The notes beneath the pieces are model-generated. The model was not told the DNA's origin, made no database searches, and saw nothing but the letters and a program-made list of their open reading frames with translations. The position numbers and the translations under genes were made by a program. Of a DNA stretch of 41,881 bases, positions 1 to 6,587 are shown one piece after another. Origin of the DNA: a virus. The number at the start of each line of letters is the position of its first letter. Within the stretch, counting starts at the first letter, position 1. Location of the stretch: the IMG/VR virus record IMGVR_UViG_3300026319_000118, positions 1-41,881 of that record; one strand, written 5' to 3'.

Positions 1-243
1 GGGTTGACGGCGTCGTGGGCCGGCGGGACCCGGGCCCAGGCAATTGTGCTCAGTGCCCGGTTCCGGAGTGTCTGATGACTAGCTACAGAGGGAGGGTCCC
101 CACCCCTGCACACCTCAGTACGTAGGAGTAACTGTTAGGAAACGATCGCTTCGTCACGCACTCACGAGGTAAATCAAACGAATCTCTGGTTCCTTTCTGT
201 CTACACGCGCGTAGTGCTGACGCAGCTGATCAGTAATCTGTTT
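1..243. repeat. Terminal direct repeat, left copy
   Basis: These bases recur at 41639-41881 with two differences (position 12 is G here and C in the other copy; position 129 is T here and G there). This shows that the contig closes on itself. A true packaged terminal repeat would normally be identical in both copies, so the mismatches point to population variants or assembly overlap. The copy ends inside a short direct repeat, which is where an assembler would tend to stop. No gene is evident in it. A GC-rich inverted repeat (TGGGCC with GGCCCA, about 16-39) is present without a following T-run. Confidence 0.95.
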
Positions 244-277
244 CTCAGATAACATGATGATCAGTAATCTGTTTCTC
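227..277. repeat. Direct repeat pair in control region
   Basis: The 20-base unit TGATCAGTAATCTGTTTCTC occurs exactly at 227-246 and again at 258-277, a 31-base period. The contig terminus falls inside the first copy. It lies in a non-coding stretch, so it is a candidate protein-binding iteron or simply the feature that broke the assembly. Confidence 0.85.
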
Positions 278-597
278 CTATGTAGAACTCTAATGCACCG
301 AGTGTCGCGCGCGTGGCCATGTGCGCATAGTTTAGGAACTTGTCTTCACGGGTTCACGAACTTTCTTTAAGAAAGATTGAACGAAGCGCGAGGATCATTG
401 TCACGACGACATTCTTAAAACTTTTTTAAGAAAAGATTGAACGTTTTGGCATCTCGCCTTGTCCTGAGCTATTGCAGCCGCAAATGTTCTAGCTAGTCTA
501 TGCTACGGATGGCCTCTATGGCCGGCCGGGCCTAGTTTCTGTATTGTTCCAGGGCTCACAATCCATAAACCGCTGTCTCAAGATTTGTTTGTTCTCT
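244..597. other. Non-coding control region before the first early gene
   Basis: No convincing gene is seen here; the open frames are short and have no good ribosome-binding site. The stretch holds the second copy of the 20-base direct repeat and the two AAGATTGAACG repeats. Together with 41488-41638 and the terminal repeat it forms a region of about 750 bases separating the + early genes from the long - operon. That makes it the best candidate for an origin, a packaging site or a master promoter region. Confidence 0.6.
361..443. repeat. Imperfect iteron-like repeat pair with internal dyads
   Basis: Two near-identical units, each ending AAGATTGAACG, lie at 361-383 and 421-443, 60 bases apart. 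Each carries an AT-rich dyad of the form TTCTTTAAGAA. The spacing is close to six helical turns. The region is non-coding and lies between divergent transcription units. An origin, a partition-like site or a regulator-binding site are all possible, and none can be chosen from sequence alone. Confidence 0.7.
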
Positions 598-1119
598 ATG
601 AGAAGAAGAAAAGGTAACAATGGAAAGCTCAAGGTGCAGGTAGCGCCGAGGAACGCTGAGTACAAGATCACACCTGAGGCCTTGATAGGAGCAGTGAGGT
701 TCATGGCGCAATATCTGGCAGACGACACCGGGTTAGCGATCTCGAAGACGCTAGTGAAGGCATGCAAGCAGGTATTAGGGATTTATAGTGATCGCCAGAA
801 GATATGGCATCTGCCTGAGGGCTATGAGGGACGTCTGATAGCGATTGGGGTAGATCCAGTGACGTGGTTTATCAAGGACAGGAAGAAGCTGGCCAGAGCG
901 TGGGAACAGCTATTGACGAGTGGTGCACTTGACATTGAACTACAGCGTCAACGCAATTTCGCTGATTACGAGCCGCCTCAAATGGAGCCGTTAGGTTGTA
1001 CAGATCATGAATGGGGAAGACAAATAGCAGGAGCTGGGAAAGAACCGGCTATACCACCTGGGCAGCAGGCAAATGGCCACCTAGAGAAGCAGATAAAAGA
1101 TTATTTATTTGACAGATAA
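598..1119 (+). CDS. Unknown early protein, 173 aa
   Basis: This is the first gene on the + strand after the control region. I do not recognise the family. The protein is basic at the N-terminus (MRRRKGN), mixed alpha/beta in appearance in the middle, and polar with many Gln and Pro towards the C-terminus. The ATG at 598 is chosen; a TTG at 544 in the same frame would add 18 residues. Neither has a clear Shine-Dalgarno sequence. It ends 12 bases before the TTGACA promoter that drives the next small-gene operon, so it is probably a separate early unit. Confidence 0.7.
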   Translation: MRRRKGNNGKLKVQVAPRNAEYKITPEALIGAVRFMAQYLADDTGLAISKTLVKACKQVLGIYSDRQKIWHLPEGYEGRLIAIGVDPVTWFIKDRKKLARAWEQLLTSGALDIELQRQRNFADYEPPQMEPLGCTDHEWGRQIAGAGKEPAIPPGQQANGHLEKQIKDYLFDR

Positions 1120-1166
1120 AAATAAATCACTTGACAAGCTAGGTGGGTTGTGATTAATTGCGTTTA
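1109..1166 (+). promoter_or_regulatory. Promoter for the small early-gene operon
   Basis: A perfect -35 box TTGACA at 1131-1136 is followed after 17 bases by TTAATT (1154-1159), which predicts transcription starting near 1166, two bases before the ATG at 1168. A second TTGACA lies at 1109-1114. The 10-mer TTGACAAGCT is shared with the promoter-like site at 32203-32198 (-), and TTGACAAGC also with 5371. An AGGTGG-like element (1141-1146) sits inside the spacer. This is an inference from motif and spacing only. Confidence 0.6.
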
Positions 1167-1167
1167 T

Positions 1168-1383
1168 ATGGAAATCCAATTAGCAAATAAGTTCAGAAAA
1201 GAATACGATCCGTTCCATGGCGGATATCATGAATTCGGGTTTTACCGGATCCTGGAACGCTACCTGGACGGCAAGTTTGTCAATTACGCTTGTGAACACG
1301 CTGGGCTTGTGTTTGCGCATGCGGATCTATTCGAAGAAGCTGTCGAGAAATGTCAGCGGCACGGGAGGCCGTTTAACCGATGA
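1168..1383 (+). CDS. Unknown small protein, 71 aa
   Basis: This opens a chain of eight small overlapping genes. The ATG at 1168 is preferred because it lies just after the predicted transcription start; a GTG at 1150 in frame would add six residues. The protein is soluble, rich in aromatic and acidic residues, and has no recognised domain. Its TGA overlaps the ATG of the next gene (ATGA), which suggests translational coupling. Confidence 0.65.
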   Translation: MEIQLANKFRKEYDPFHGGYHEFGFYRILERYLDGKFVNYACEHAGLVFAHADLFEEAVEKCQRHGRPFNR

Positions 1384-1541
1384 GAACACTTATTCAACAA
1401 ATAAAAAACGATTTTGCTGCCAGTTATTGGCTACAACACGCATTAGAGACAGCGTTAAGGCGCGACCCGGTTGACGCACTAAATGATGCTGAAATCCTGG
1501 TCCTGGCTTTAGAACAACGACTAAACGATGAAAGCGCTTAA
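1380..1541 (+). CDS. Unknown small helical protein, 53 aa
   Basis: It starts in an ATGA overlap with the gene before it. The sequence is almost entirely helix-compatible, ending with a DALNDAEILV stretch and an acidic tail. I cannot assign a function. The next gene starts inside its last codons (1528), as expected for a compact polycistronic early operon. Confidence 0.65.
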   Translation: MRTLIQQIKNDFAASYWLQHALETALRRDPVDALNDAEILVLALEQRLNDESA

Positions 1542-1686
1542 CACTCTCCAGTTCGTCATTTTCGGTAGCTTCTGCTGCTTGATAGGCTACGCTCTAAACG
1601 AGTTCACACCTAAACAAGAACCTTCACTCACTAACGCGCAGCTCGAACAAATCGTGGAAGCAGCGCAATTCCTGGAGCACAAATGA
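1528..1686 (+). CDS. Small membrane protein, 52 aa
   Basis: The start overlaps the previous gene by 14 bases. Residues about 8-22 form one hydrophobic segment (FVIFGSFCCLIGYAL), followed by a polar C-terminal half with a helical, acidic end. The likely topology is a single membrane span. Function is unknown. Its stop overlaps the next ATG. Confidence 0.6.
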   Translation: MKALNTLQFVIFGSFCCLIGYALNEFTPKQEPSLTNAQLEQIVEAAQFLEHK

Positions 1687-1763
1687 GTCCTCTTGTAACG
1701 CTTTTCTGTATCGCTCTTGCCATATTTGCGGGGCTAACAGTTTACGCATTTTGGAAACAATGA
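1683..1763 (+). CDS. Membrane micro-protein, 26 aa
   Basis: The frame runs from an ATG in an ATGA overlap to a TGA that itself overlaps the following ATG. The product is essentially one hydrophobic helix (VTLFCIALAIFAGLTVYAF) with a short charged end. Its exact fit between neighbours is the main support for it being a real gene. Function is unknown. Confidence 0.5.
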   Translation: MSPLVTLFCIALAIFAGLTVYAFWKQ

Positions 1764-1951
1764 ATATGAACCAGTACATCTATAGCGAGAATAGCGACCG
1801 GATCTACGCAGGCGACTACATCCGCCTAGTGGACGGGAGATTGGAAGGGTGTGGAGCGTTCGAGAAGTACACCGAGCCAGAGCTACTGCGAATAGCTGAC
1901 CACCTACACGAGTACACGGTTCATATTCGATGGCACCAGGAGGCAATATGA
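1760..1951 (+). CDS. Unknown small protein, 63 aa
   Basis: The ATG at 1760 overlaps the preceding stop; an upstream in-frame TTG is less likely. The protein is soluble and acidic with several Tyr and His residues and no recognised family. Near its 3' end the gene carries AGGAGG, which serves the next start at 1948. Confidence 0.65.
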   Translation: MNMNQYIYSENSDRIYAGDYIRLVDGRLEGCGAFEKYTEPELLRIADHLHEYTVHIRWHQEAI

Positions 1952-2046
1952 GTGAACAATGGTTAGCATCCTGGGATTTGTTTTTCTTTGGATGCGGATT
2001 CGTTTGCGGACTTGGTGTTTGGTTACTCTTTAGCTGGAGGAGATAG
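1948..2046 (+). CDS. Membrane micro-protein, 32 aa
   Basis: A strong AGGAGG lies five bases before the ATG, which overlaps the previous stop. The product has one hydrophobic, Gly/Trp/Phe-rich span (residues about 9-29) and ends with two arginines, suggesting an N-out, C-in single span. Its own end contains GGAGGAG, the ribosome-binding site for the next gene. Function is unknown. Confidence 0.55.
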   Translation: MSEQWLASWDLFFFGCGFVCGLGVWLLFSWRR

Positions 2047-2052
2047 AAAATC

Positions 2053-2181
2053 ATGAGTGAGCGATGCAGACAATGTGGTAATCAATGTCCCCCTGACTGG
2101 GAGCTCTGCCTTGAGTGTGCTGCGGACAATGCGGACACTGAGGCGCGAGTAAACGAGTATTTAGACGAAAGAGAGCTATGA
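2053..2181 (+). CDS. Small zinc-finger-like protein, 42 aa
   Basis: There is a clear ribosome-binding site (GGAGGAG at 2037-2043). Cysteines at residues 5, 8, 19 and 22 form two CxxC knuckles, with an extra Cys at 12, so the N-terminal half probably binds one zinc ion. The rest is an acidic helix. Proteins of this kind are often regulators or inhibitors of host enzymes, but no target can be named. Confidence 0.6.
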   Translation: MSERCRQCGNQCPPDWELCLECAADNADTEARVNEYLDEREL

Positions 2182-2321
2182 ATCTGGACACTATACGGCT
2201 TGAAGAGCTCCCTGAGGGGGAAATCCATTCACGGTATACCGTAGTGAGTCCTGGAGTCGTGGCGTTTCAAGTGTTGTGCGCAGATGGACTTTGGCGCACA
2301 GTAATTGACCCGAAGGACTAA
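2178..2321 (+). CDS. Unknown small protein, 47 aa
   Basis: This is the last gene of the small + operon, starting in an ATGA overlap. It looks like a small beta-rich soluble protein. No family is recognised. It ends eight bases before the stop of the convergent - strand gene at 2329; only a small dyad (GCTCAAGAGC, 2327-2336) lies between them, so no clear terminator is seen. Confidence 0.6.
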   Translation: MNLDTIRLEELPEGEIHSRYTVVSPGVVAFQVLCADGLWRTVIDPKD

Positions 2322-2328
2322 GAAGCGC

Positions 2329-2973
2329 TCAAGAGCCTAGTACGCGTTTAGTCGCGAAATCCCAGCCTTTAATAACCATCGGGGCCTCGCCTAGCACAAT
2401 CATGTAGGTGGCTAGAGCGAGGCCTTGTGTATTAAGCTGGCGTGCCACAGCGTAGGTCAAATCAATCGCGTTGTGGGTACTGGCAGTAGGCCCAGCATCC
2501 ACAATAGGCATTCCGATGTCTGTGTGGCCGCCAGAATCGATTGTGACCAGCGGCTGGTTATTTGATACCCAGTGCAGCAAAGTCATGGCGTGCTGAGCCC
2601 ACGCGGTGGCTATGCCCATGGTCTGCCAATCATCGTAGCCCAGGAACGTCGAAAGCATCACCTCCCGGGGCAATGAGCAGCCCACTAGGGTCCGGCTTCT
2701 GGTCTGATAATCCGCATTGCTGGCCGGGTTAATAAAAAAGCCGATGCCGTTATCACCTGAATCGATGGAGCCATCCCAGTTAAGTCCGAACATGGTAGCA
2801 TTCCCCGTCACAGCATAGGGCGGGTCGAGGGTAACCGTGTGGCCGGGGGAGGGGACGGGGACCCCAGGCCCGGGAGAGGGAAGAACCGGACCTGGGGTAT
2901 CTAACGTGAAGGAGCCACTAAACCCGCTCGCCTTAATGGCGTCAAGCTCAACCTGAGTGAGCGAGAGCTTCAT
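2329..2973 (-). CDS. RlpA-like double-psi beta-barrel protein, 214 aa
   Basis: An N-terminal helix (1-20) and a Pro/Gly linker (25-45) precede a domain with the hallmarks of the double-psi beta-barrel found in RlpA and expansins. These are GDNGIG near 73-78, then PIVDAGP (156-162) and AIDL (169-172), which give two conserved aspartates, D159 and D171. RlpA-type domains cleave or bind peptidoglycan glycan strands. There is no signal peptide, so access to the wall would need the hydrophobic or exported proteins encoded just upstream. A cell-wall or lysis role is inferred; a virion structural role is possible. Confidence 0.55.
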   Translation of the reverse strand: MKLSLTQVELDAIKASGFSGSFTLDTPGPVLPSPGPGVPVPSPGHTVTLDPPYAVTGNATMFGLNWDGSIDSGDNGIGFFINPASNADYQTRSRTLVGCSLPREVMLSTFLGYDDWQTMGIATAWAQHAMTLLHWVSNNQPLVTIDSGGHTDIGMPIVDAGPTASTHNAIDLTYAVARQLNTQGLALATYMIVLGEAPMVIKGWDFATKRVLGS

Positions 2974-2976
2974 TTC

Positions 2977-3561
2977 TCAGGCTAATGGTGGGCGAATTGG
3001 AAGTGCCCAAGCTAGCGGTGGTCGAACTGGAAGCGATGAGGCTGAGCCGCAGCGAATATACTTAGTTGCTGCGGCCGACGGAGACGCTTTAGGGGCAGCC
3101 TTACCCGCTTTGTGCGGCCGCATCGCCCACTTAATAGTATCTGGATCAACAGACACACTCATCTCAATAGCGTGCTCATCGCCTTTGCCTTTCCAAACGA
3201 TCCGCGCCATCAAGGCGTCACCATCAACATGATTCAGAATCCCGACCTCGGGAGTGTCAGTGCCGTCGCTACTGTCTTTCCCTACCGTAAACATCACAAG
3301 ATCCCACTCTTGGAGCTTATCCACTGACTCAACCGCAGAAAAATAGGTGCTGTAGGCATAGGTTGATCCGGGCGTTGGCATATCGAAGCCGTTCTTTTGA
3401 TAGGTATAGAATATCCAGGCTAAAACCGGATTATCCCCTGTCTGTTCATCAAAATTCCTAGGGTCGTCACTCGGGTCTTTCTTTTCGTAGGCATACGAAA
3501 CCCCGATTAGAACAGCAGCGGCAGTACAGATGACCGCAGCTCGAATGGTAGAGAATTTCAT
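2977..3561 (-). CDS. Exported protein, possible degenerate NlpC/P60-like, 194 aa
   Basis: Residues 1-24 are a good Sec signal peptide (basic start, hydrophobic core, SYA then YEK). The mature part loosely resembles the NlpC/P60 or CHAP layout: a helix where the catalytic Cys normally sits (VLAWIFYTYQKNGF), then a WDLVMF strand and a VGILNHV strand. No Cys is present at the expected place, so it may be an inactive wall-binding form or an unrelated protein. The C-terminal tail is low-complexity and is encoded by a 30-base tandem duplication (2981-3033). The start overlaps the preceding gene by four bases. Confidence 0.5.
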   Translation of the reverse strand: MKFSTIRAAVICTAAAVLIGVSYAYEKKDPSDDPRNFDEQTGDNPVLAWIFYTYQKNGFDMPTPGSTYAYSTYFSAVESVDKLQEWDLVMFTVGKDSSDGTDTPEVGILNHVDGDALMARIVWKGKGDEHAIEMSVSVDPDTIKWAMRPHKAGKAAPKASPSAAATKYIRCGSASSLPVRPPLAWALPIRPPLA

Positions 3562-3770
3562 GGGTTTGACGCAGGAATATTTGACTGTGGAAGAGTTACT
3601 GGAAGAACACCGACAGGAGCCGCCGTGTTGATATGCGGTAGCCCGTTAGCCGCTAGCTGGGAAGCTAGTTGCGCCTCAAGGAGTGCGACCCCCTGAGCGC
3701 CAGCCTGCAAGAGGATCGGCATGAGGGTTTGAGCTAGTTGACCTATTAATGAAGCGAGAAATGGATTCAT
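3558..3770 (-). CDS. Small hydrophobic protein, holin candidate, 70 aa
   Basis: The N-terminal half (residues 4-40) is a long amphipathic to hydrophobic helix rich in Leu, Ala and Gln; the C-terminal half is Pro/Ala-rich. It has few charges. It heads a sub-operon with the exported protein and the RlpA-like protein, so it could be the membrane component of a lysis group. It has its own promoter-like TTGACA 34 bases before the ATG. Confidence 0.5.
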   Translation of the reverse strand: MNPFLASLIGQLAQTLMPILLQAGAQGVALLEAQLASQLAANGLPHINTAAPVGVLPVTLPQSNIPASNP

Positions 3771-3775
3771 GCGAA

Positions 3776-3804
3776 TTGATCTACTTGTTCAGGTGGTTTG
3801 TCAA
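3776..3804 (-). promoter_or_regulatory. Promoter with operator-like octamer before the lysis-like group
   Basis: On the - strand TTGACA occupies 3804-3799, overlapping the stop of the upstream gene, and the octamer AACCACCT (AGGTGGTT on the + strand, 3791-3798) follows it directly. The -10 is weak (TAGATC or GATCAA, depending on spacing). The ATG at 3770 lies 34 bases from the -35 start, so the message would be leaderless or nearly so. The same arrangement recurs at 41275 and in the 5342-5411 region. Confidence 0.45.
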
Positions 3805-4070
3805 ATTGTGTCGGCGTAAGGCAAATTGACTTTCTTTTCTTCTTTAGGCTTCTCTGAGGGCTTTGGCCGGCGCCAGGCATGGTAGCGGTTTACCCAACCC
3901 GTGCCACACCGGTCACATTCGCCATTGTAATCCCAGTACCGGCCGGTTGAATTGAGTTGTGGAGCTATGCGCCAGGTCGCGCCGCAGGAGCAAACAAACT
4001 CCTTTGGCCCGAGCATCACTTTAACCGTGAAGTCTTTTTCCTCGGGGTCGTACCAGCCGTCAGGTCTCAT
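3801..4070 (-). CDS. Zinc-ribbon protein, 89 aa
   Basis: Cysteines at 27, 29, 52 and 55 (CSC and CDRC) can form a zinc ribbon, with a Lys/Pro-rich C-terminal tail. A nucleic-acid or protein-binding role is likely but not identified. The start overlaps the previous gene by four bases within the 5341-2329 operon. Confidence 0.65.
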   Translation of the reverse strand: MRPDGWYDPEEKDFTVKVMLGPKEFVCSCGATWRIAPQLNSTGRYWDYNGECDRCGTGWVNRYHAWRRPKPSEKPKEEKKVNLPYADTI

Positions 4071-4360
4071 GCCACCTTATTAAGCCAGTTCACGAACCGG
4101 CGCACTGATTGGTTTCGGTTATTCGCCTCGCACCACGATTTGAATTTCCACGCCTCTTTAACGACGTCAATTCCTTTGTAAGCCGGATTGGCAACCAGTT
4201 CTTTAAGCACTGCAGCCGTCATCATCGGGCCTCCGCGCCTATTTAATTCGGCCGACCGAAGCATTTGCTCCCATTTCTTGATCGTTGGCGGAGCATTTTG
4301 CATCTTGGCGATCTCTAATATCTCTTTGCAGATGGCAATCCGTGTTTGCGCTAAGTTCAT
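4067..4360 (-). CDS. Unknown helical protein, 97 aa
   Basis: The protein is helical and basic, ending with RRFVNWLNKVA. No family is recognised; a DNA-binding or adaptor role would be a guess. Position and overlap with the next gene show it belongs to the middle - operon. Confidence 0.65.
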   Translation of the reverse strand: MNLAQTRIAICKEILEIAKMQNAPPTIKKWEQMLRSAELNRRGGPMMTAAVLKELVANPAYKGIDVVKEAWKFKSWCEANNRNQSVRRFVNWLNKVA

Positions 4361-4378
4361 CTTTTTATCTCTCGTTGT

Positions 4379-4612
4379 TCATGATTCGCAGTATTTCAGC
4401 ATCTCTTTTTGGTCATCAGGAGATGACTCTTGATTTTTATCTAGTTCAAATTGGAGGATTTCAGCTTGCAACCTGCACTCGTGCGCTTCGTCCCGGAAAA
4501 TGGAAGCCATAATTAATAGAACCGCTCTAAAGCCTATTCGGTTAAGTTCTTCGCGAAGATAGTCTTTAAAATATTCACTTGGAGTTGTCAGTTTGCGATC
4601 TTCAGCTTTCAT
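4379..4612 (-). CDS. Unknown helical acidic protein, 77 aa
   Basis: The ATG at 4612 overlaps the upstream stop as TAATG, which decides the start over an in-frame position 27 bases earlier. The sequence is mostly helix with a central hydrophobic stretch (FRAVLLIMASIF) and an acidic C-terminus. Function is unknown. Confidence 0.6.
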   Translation of the reverse strand: MKAEDRKLTTPSEYFKDYLREELNRIGFRAVLLIMASIFRDEAHECRLQAEILQFELDKNQESSPDDQKEMLKYCES

Positions 4613-5088
4613 TATTCTTCCCATCCTTTCTTTAACCAATGTTGGTTGATCGACATTATCTCCCGTTGGTTCCCAAAGCGGACGTCGAATATCCCGGTCC
4701 CGTTCACTATCAAGGGTAATCCGTCCGGTCCCATTACAGGTCGGTCATGCATGTCGGTCGCCACGAAACAGCCCCAGGCTTCCGTTATTATCCCATTTCC
4801 GTGCTCAGGTGTGTGCACCTTATCCCCAATTACGTAACCTCTCCGAATCTTGGAATATTTATTCGCCGCCCGAGCATTCATTAATGCTACGTCAGGCAAT
4901 GTTTTTTGTTTTTTCATGGAATTTCTCTTTATCCTGCGCCGCTCATTCTTTTCAGCAGTCCATACCGCTGGATGTTTCGCCGAGGAAGCCCTTGAACTAG
5001 CCTTGCCTTTCGGTGTTTGCCTCCAAAGACGACTTTCTTCCCTGTGTCGTTTTCGCCATTCCTCGGCCTTTTCCCCTTTTCGCCTCAT
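4612..5088 (-). CDS. Unknown protein with very basic N-terminus, 158 aa
   Basis: Residues 1-65 are very rich in Lys and Arg, typical of nucleic-acid binding. The C-terminal part looks like a small beta domain (GYVIGDKVHTPEHGNGII, then a glycine-rich strand region) and resembles SH3-like or KOW-like folds in texture only. The gene starts in an ATGA overlap. Confidence 0.6.
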   Translation of the reverse strand: MRRKGEKAEEWRKRHREESRLWRQTPKGKASSRASSAKHPAVWTAEKNERRRIKRNSMKKQKTLPDVALMNARAANKYSKIRRGYVIGDKVHTPEHGNGIITEAWGCFVATDMHDRPVMGPDGLPLIVNGTGIFDVRFGNQREIMSINQHWLKKGWEE

Positions 5089-5234
5089 CGTAGTAATGCG
5101 AGCCGCCGAGCTTCGATTCGCATGGCTTCTGCTGTAAGTTTTCGCACTTGGCGCGGTCGCAACGTTTCGAGCGGGATCGACTCCAAAGGCAATTGGTCGC
5201 GCAGCATACGTCTGAATTTCTTAATCCTGCTCAT
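5085..5234 (-). CDS. Small basic helical protein, 49 aa
   Basis: ATGA overlaps at both ends place it exactly between its neighbours. It carries about a dozen Arg or Lys residues and is probably one or two helices. DNA or RNA binding is plausible; no family is recognised. Confidence 0.6.
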   Translation of the reverse strand: MSRIKKFRRMLRDQLPLESIPLETLRPRQVRKLTAEAMRIEARRLALLR

Positions 5235-5341
5235 AGGTCATCATCTCCGTCTAACCATTCAAGGCATTCCTCACATGCGCCGTACTCAAAAGGTTCTTGT
5301 TGAAAGGCTCCGCACCAAAAACAATATTGGTCTTCGCTCAT
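5231..5341 (-). CDS. Zinc-knuckle micro-protein, 36 aa
   Basis: This is the first gene of the - operon. Cysteines at 7, 10, 23 and 26 form two CxxC pairs, followed by an acidic tail ending DGDDDL. The predicted promoter places transcription starting at about the ATG, so it is probably read from a leaderless message. The octamer AGGTGGTT lies immediately before the ATG, only two or so bases away and too close to act as an ordinary Shine-Dalgarno sequence. A transcription-regulatory role would fit its position but is not shown. Confidence 0.65.
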   Translation of the reverse strand: MSEDQYCFWCGAFQQEPFEYGACEECLEWLDGDDDL

Positions 5342-5411
5342 AACCACCTAAATAACTCAGGGATTTCCATTTGACAAGCGGATTTCTAGGCCTTAGGTGG
5401 TTGCCCACATA
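5342..5411. promoter_or_regulatory. Divergent promoter pair sharing one -35 box
   Basis: TTGACAA at 5371-5377 reads as TTGACA on the + strand and TTGTCA on the - strand. The - promoter has TATTTA (5354-5349) after 17 bases. The + promoter has only a weak -10 (TAGGTG, 5394-5399). Copies of AGGTGGTT flank the box as an inverted pair (5342-5349 on -, 5395-5402 on +), so one regulator could control both directions. The start codons are at 5341 (-) and 5412 (+), which gives very short or absent leaders. Confidence 0.6.
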
Positions 5412-6587
5412 ATGAACGAATTACCTGACTCCTTTCCGGATGACGAAATAGTAACCCCCTCAGCTCTTGAGGCAATCGCCCGAGCCGACATCAATCAACA
5501 GATCGCAACGGCAAAGCGTTGGCCCCGAACCCGAGATATTCATAAAATGCAGGAACGGATGATTGGCATGGCATGTTACAGCACCGAGGCTGCGGCTGAG
5601 TGTTTTTATGCTGTCCCGAAAGCTGGGCTAACGCTGTACGGTCCGAGCGTCCGATTAAGTGAAATAGCGGCCTATTGTTGGGGAAATCTCTACGCAGTCA
5701 GCCGGATCGTAGACATTAATCCCGCGAGCCGGATCGTAACCGCTCAGGCTGTTGCGTGGGACCTTGAGTCAAACGTCAAGGAGGGTATAGAGTACACGCA
5801 GCGGATTACTATCAAAGGCGAGGACGGGATCAAGATCGCCACACTGGCCGCAATCGCTCTAGCTGGCCGCAACGCGAAACTGAAGGTGGTTCCACGTGTT
5901 ATCTGGTACCCAGTCTATGAGCGGTGCCTAGCCACGGCTCGCGGGTCCGCTATTCCGCTAGGTGCTCGGGTAGCCGAGATGATCAAAGCTTTCGCCGTGT
6001 TCGGCGTTACCATAGACCGCATTCTGTCAAAATTAACCTATGAAGCAATCAACCAAATCACCGAAGACGACCTCCAAATGTTGCGCGGCTACTACACCGC
6101 AATCAAAGAAGAGGCGAGCAGTGCAGAAAGTATCTTCCCAGTTATGGGGAAAACTAGCACAACCACAGAACCCAACAGAGAAGCTTCTAGCGGACCTACA
6201 CCAGAGCCTAGCGCTTCTAGGCGCCGCGGTCGTCCGCCTGGATCACGACGGAATGATGCAGGTGATGCCACCACACCAAGCCAGGAGTCTGATGATCCAG
6301 GTCAACCAACTCAGCAAGGAGCTATACCTCCAGTATCTGAGTCCATTCAACCCACCAGCGCCCAACCTCCAGAGCCGCCGGAAGACAGCAAAGCCAAAGT
6401 CATAGCCGAACTCCGCGACCTCCTAGCGACCAACCAGAAAAGCGAACCAGGGCTGATGGCGAAAATGCAGGAGTGGGGTTTTGCAAAGAACTTGGACACT
6501 CAGCCGATTACGCTAGACGATTACCCAGAAAACACGCTCGTCCAGGTTGCCGCTAAGTGGGAGAAGATCCAGGATAAGCTGCGATGA
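5412..6587 (+). CDS. Putative single-strand annealing or recombination protein, 391 aa
   Basis: The N-terminal about 210 residues form a compact domain with the phrase AGLTLYGPSVRLSEIAAYCWGN; the next part is a disordered Pro/Ser/Thr/Gln-rich linker (about 240-320) and then a short C-terminal helical domain. The layout of a globular core with an acidic tail, and its position one small gene upstream of a RecB/Cas4-like nuclease, match phage annealing-protein and exonuclease pairs such as RecT/RecE. I cannot assign it to RecT, Erf or Redbeta by motif. The ATG at 5412 is preferred; a GTG at 5397 would lie inside the promoter. Confidence 0.5.
   Translation: MNELPDSFPDDEIVTPSALEAIARADINQQIATAKRWPRTRDIHKMQERMIGMACYSTEAAAECFYAVPKAGLTLYGPSVRLSEIAAYCWGNLYAVSRIVDINPASRIVTAQAVAWDLESNVKEGIEYTQRITIKGEDGIKIATLAAIALAGRNAKLKVVPRVIWYPVYERCLATARGSAIPLGARVAEMIKAFAVFGVTIDRILSKLTYEAINQITEDDLQMLRGYYTAIKEEASSAESIFPVMGKTSTTTEPNREASSGPTPEPSASRRRGRPPGSRRNDAGDATTPSQESDDPGQPTQQGAIPPVSESIQPTSAQPPEPPEDSKAKVIAELRDLLATNQKSEPGLMAKMQEWGFAKNLDTQPITLDDYPENTLVQVAAKWEKIQDKLR

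Noticed and set aside
16-39. GC-rich inverted repeat as a transcription terminator
   Set aside because: The stem is only about six pairs with a large loop and no T-run in either direction.
254-369. Short + frame starting in the direct-repeat region
   Set aside because: About 38 codons, no ribosome site, unusual composition; the region looks regulatory.
6040-6405. A 121-codon + frame inside the putative annealing gene
   Set aside because: It overlaps the disordered linker of the main frame, whose ends are coupled to neighbours; no start signal of its own.
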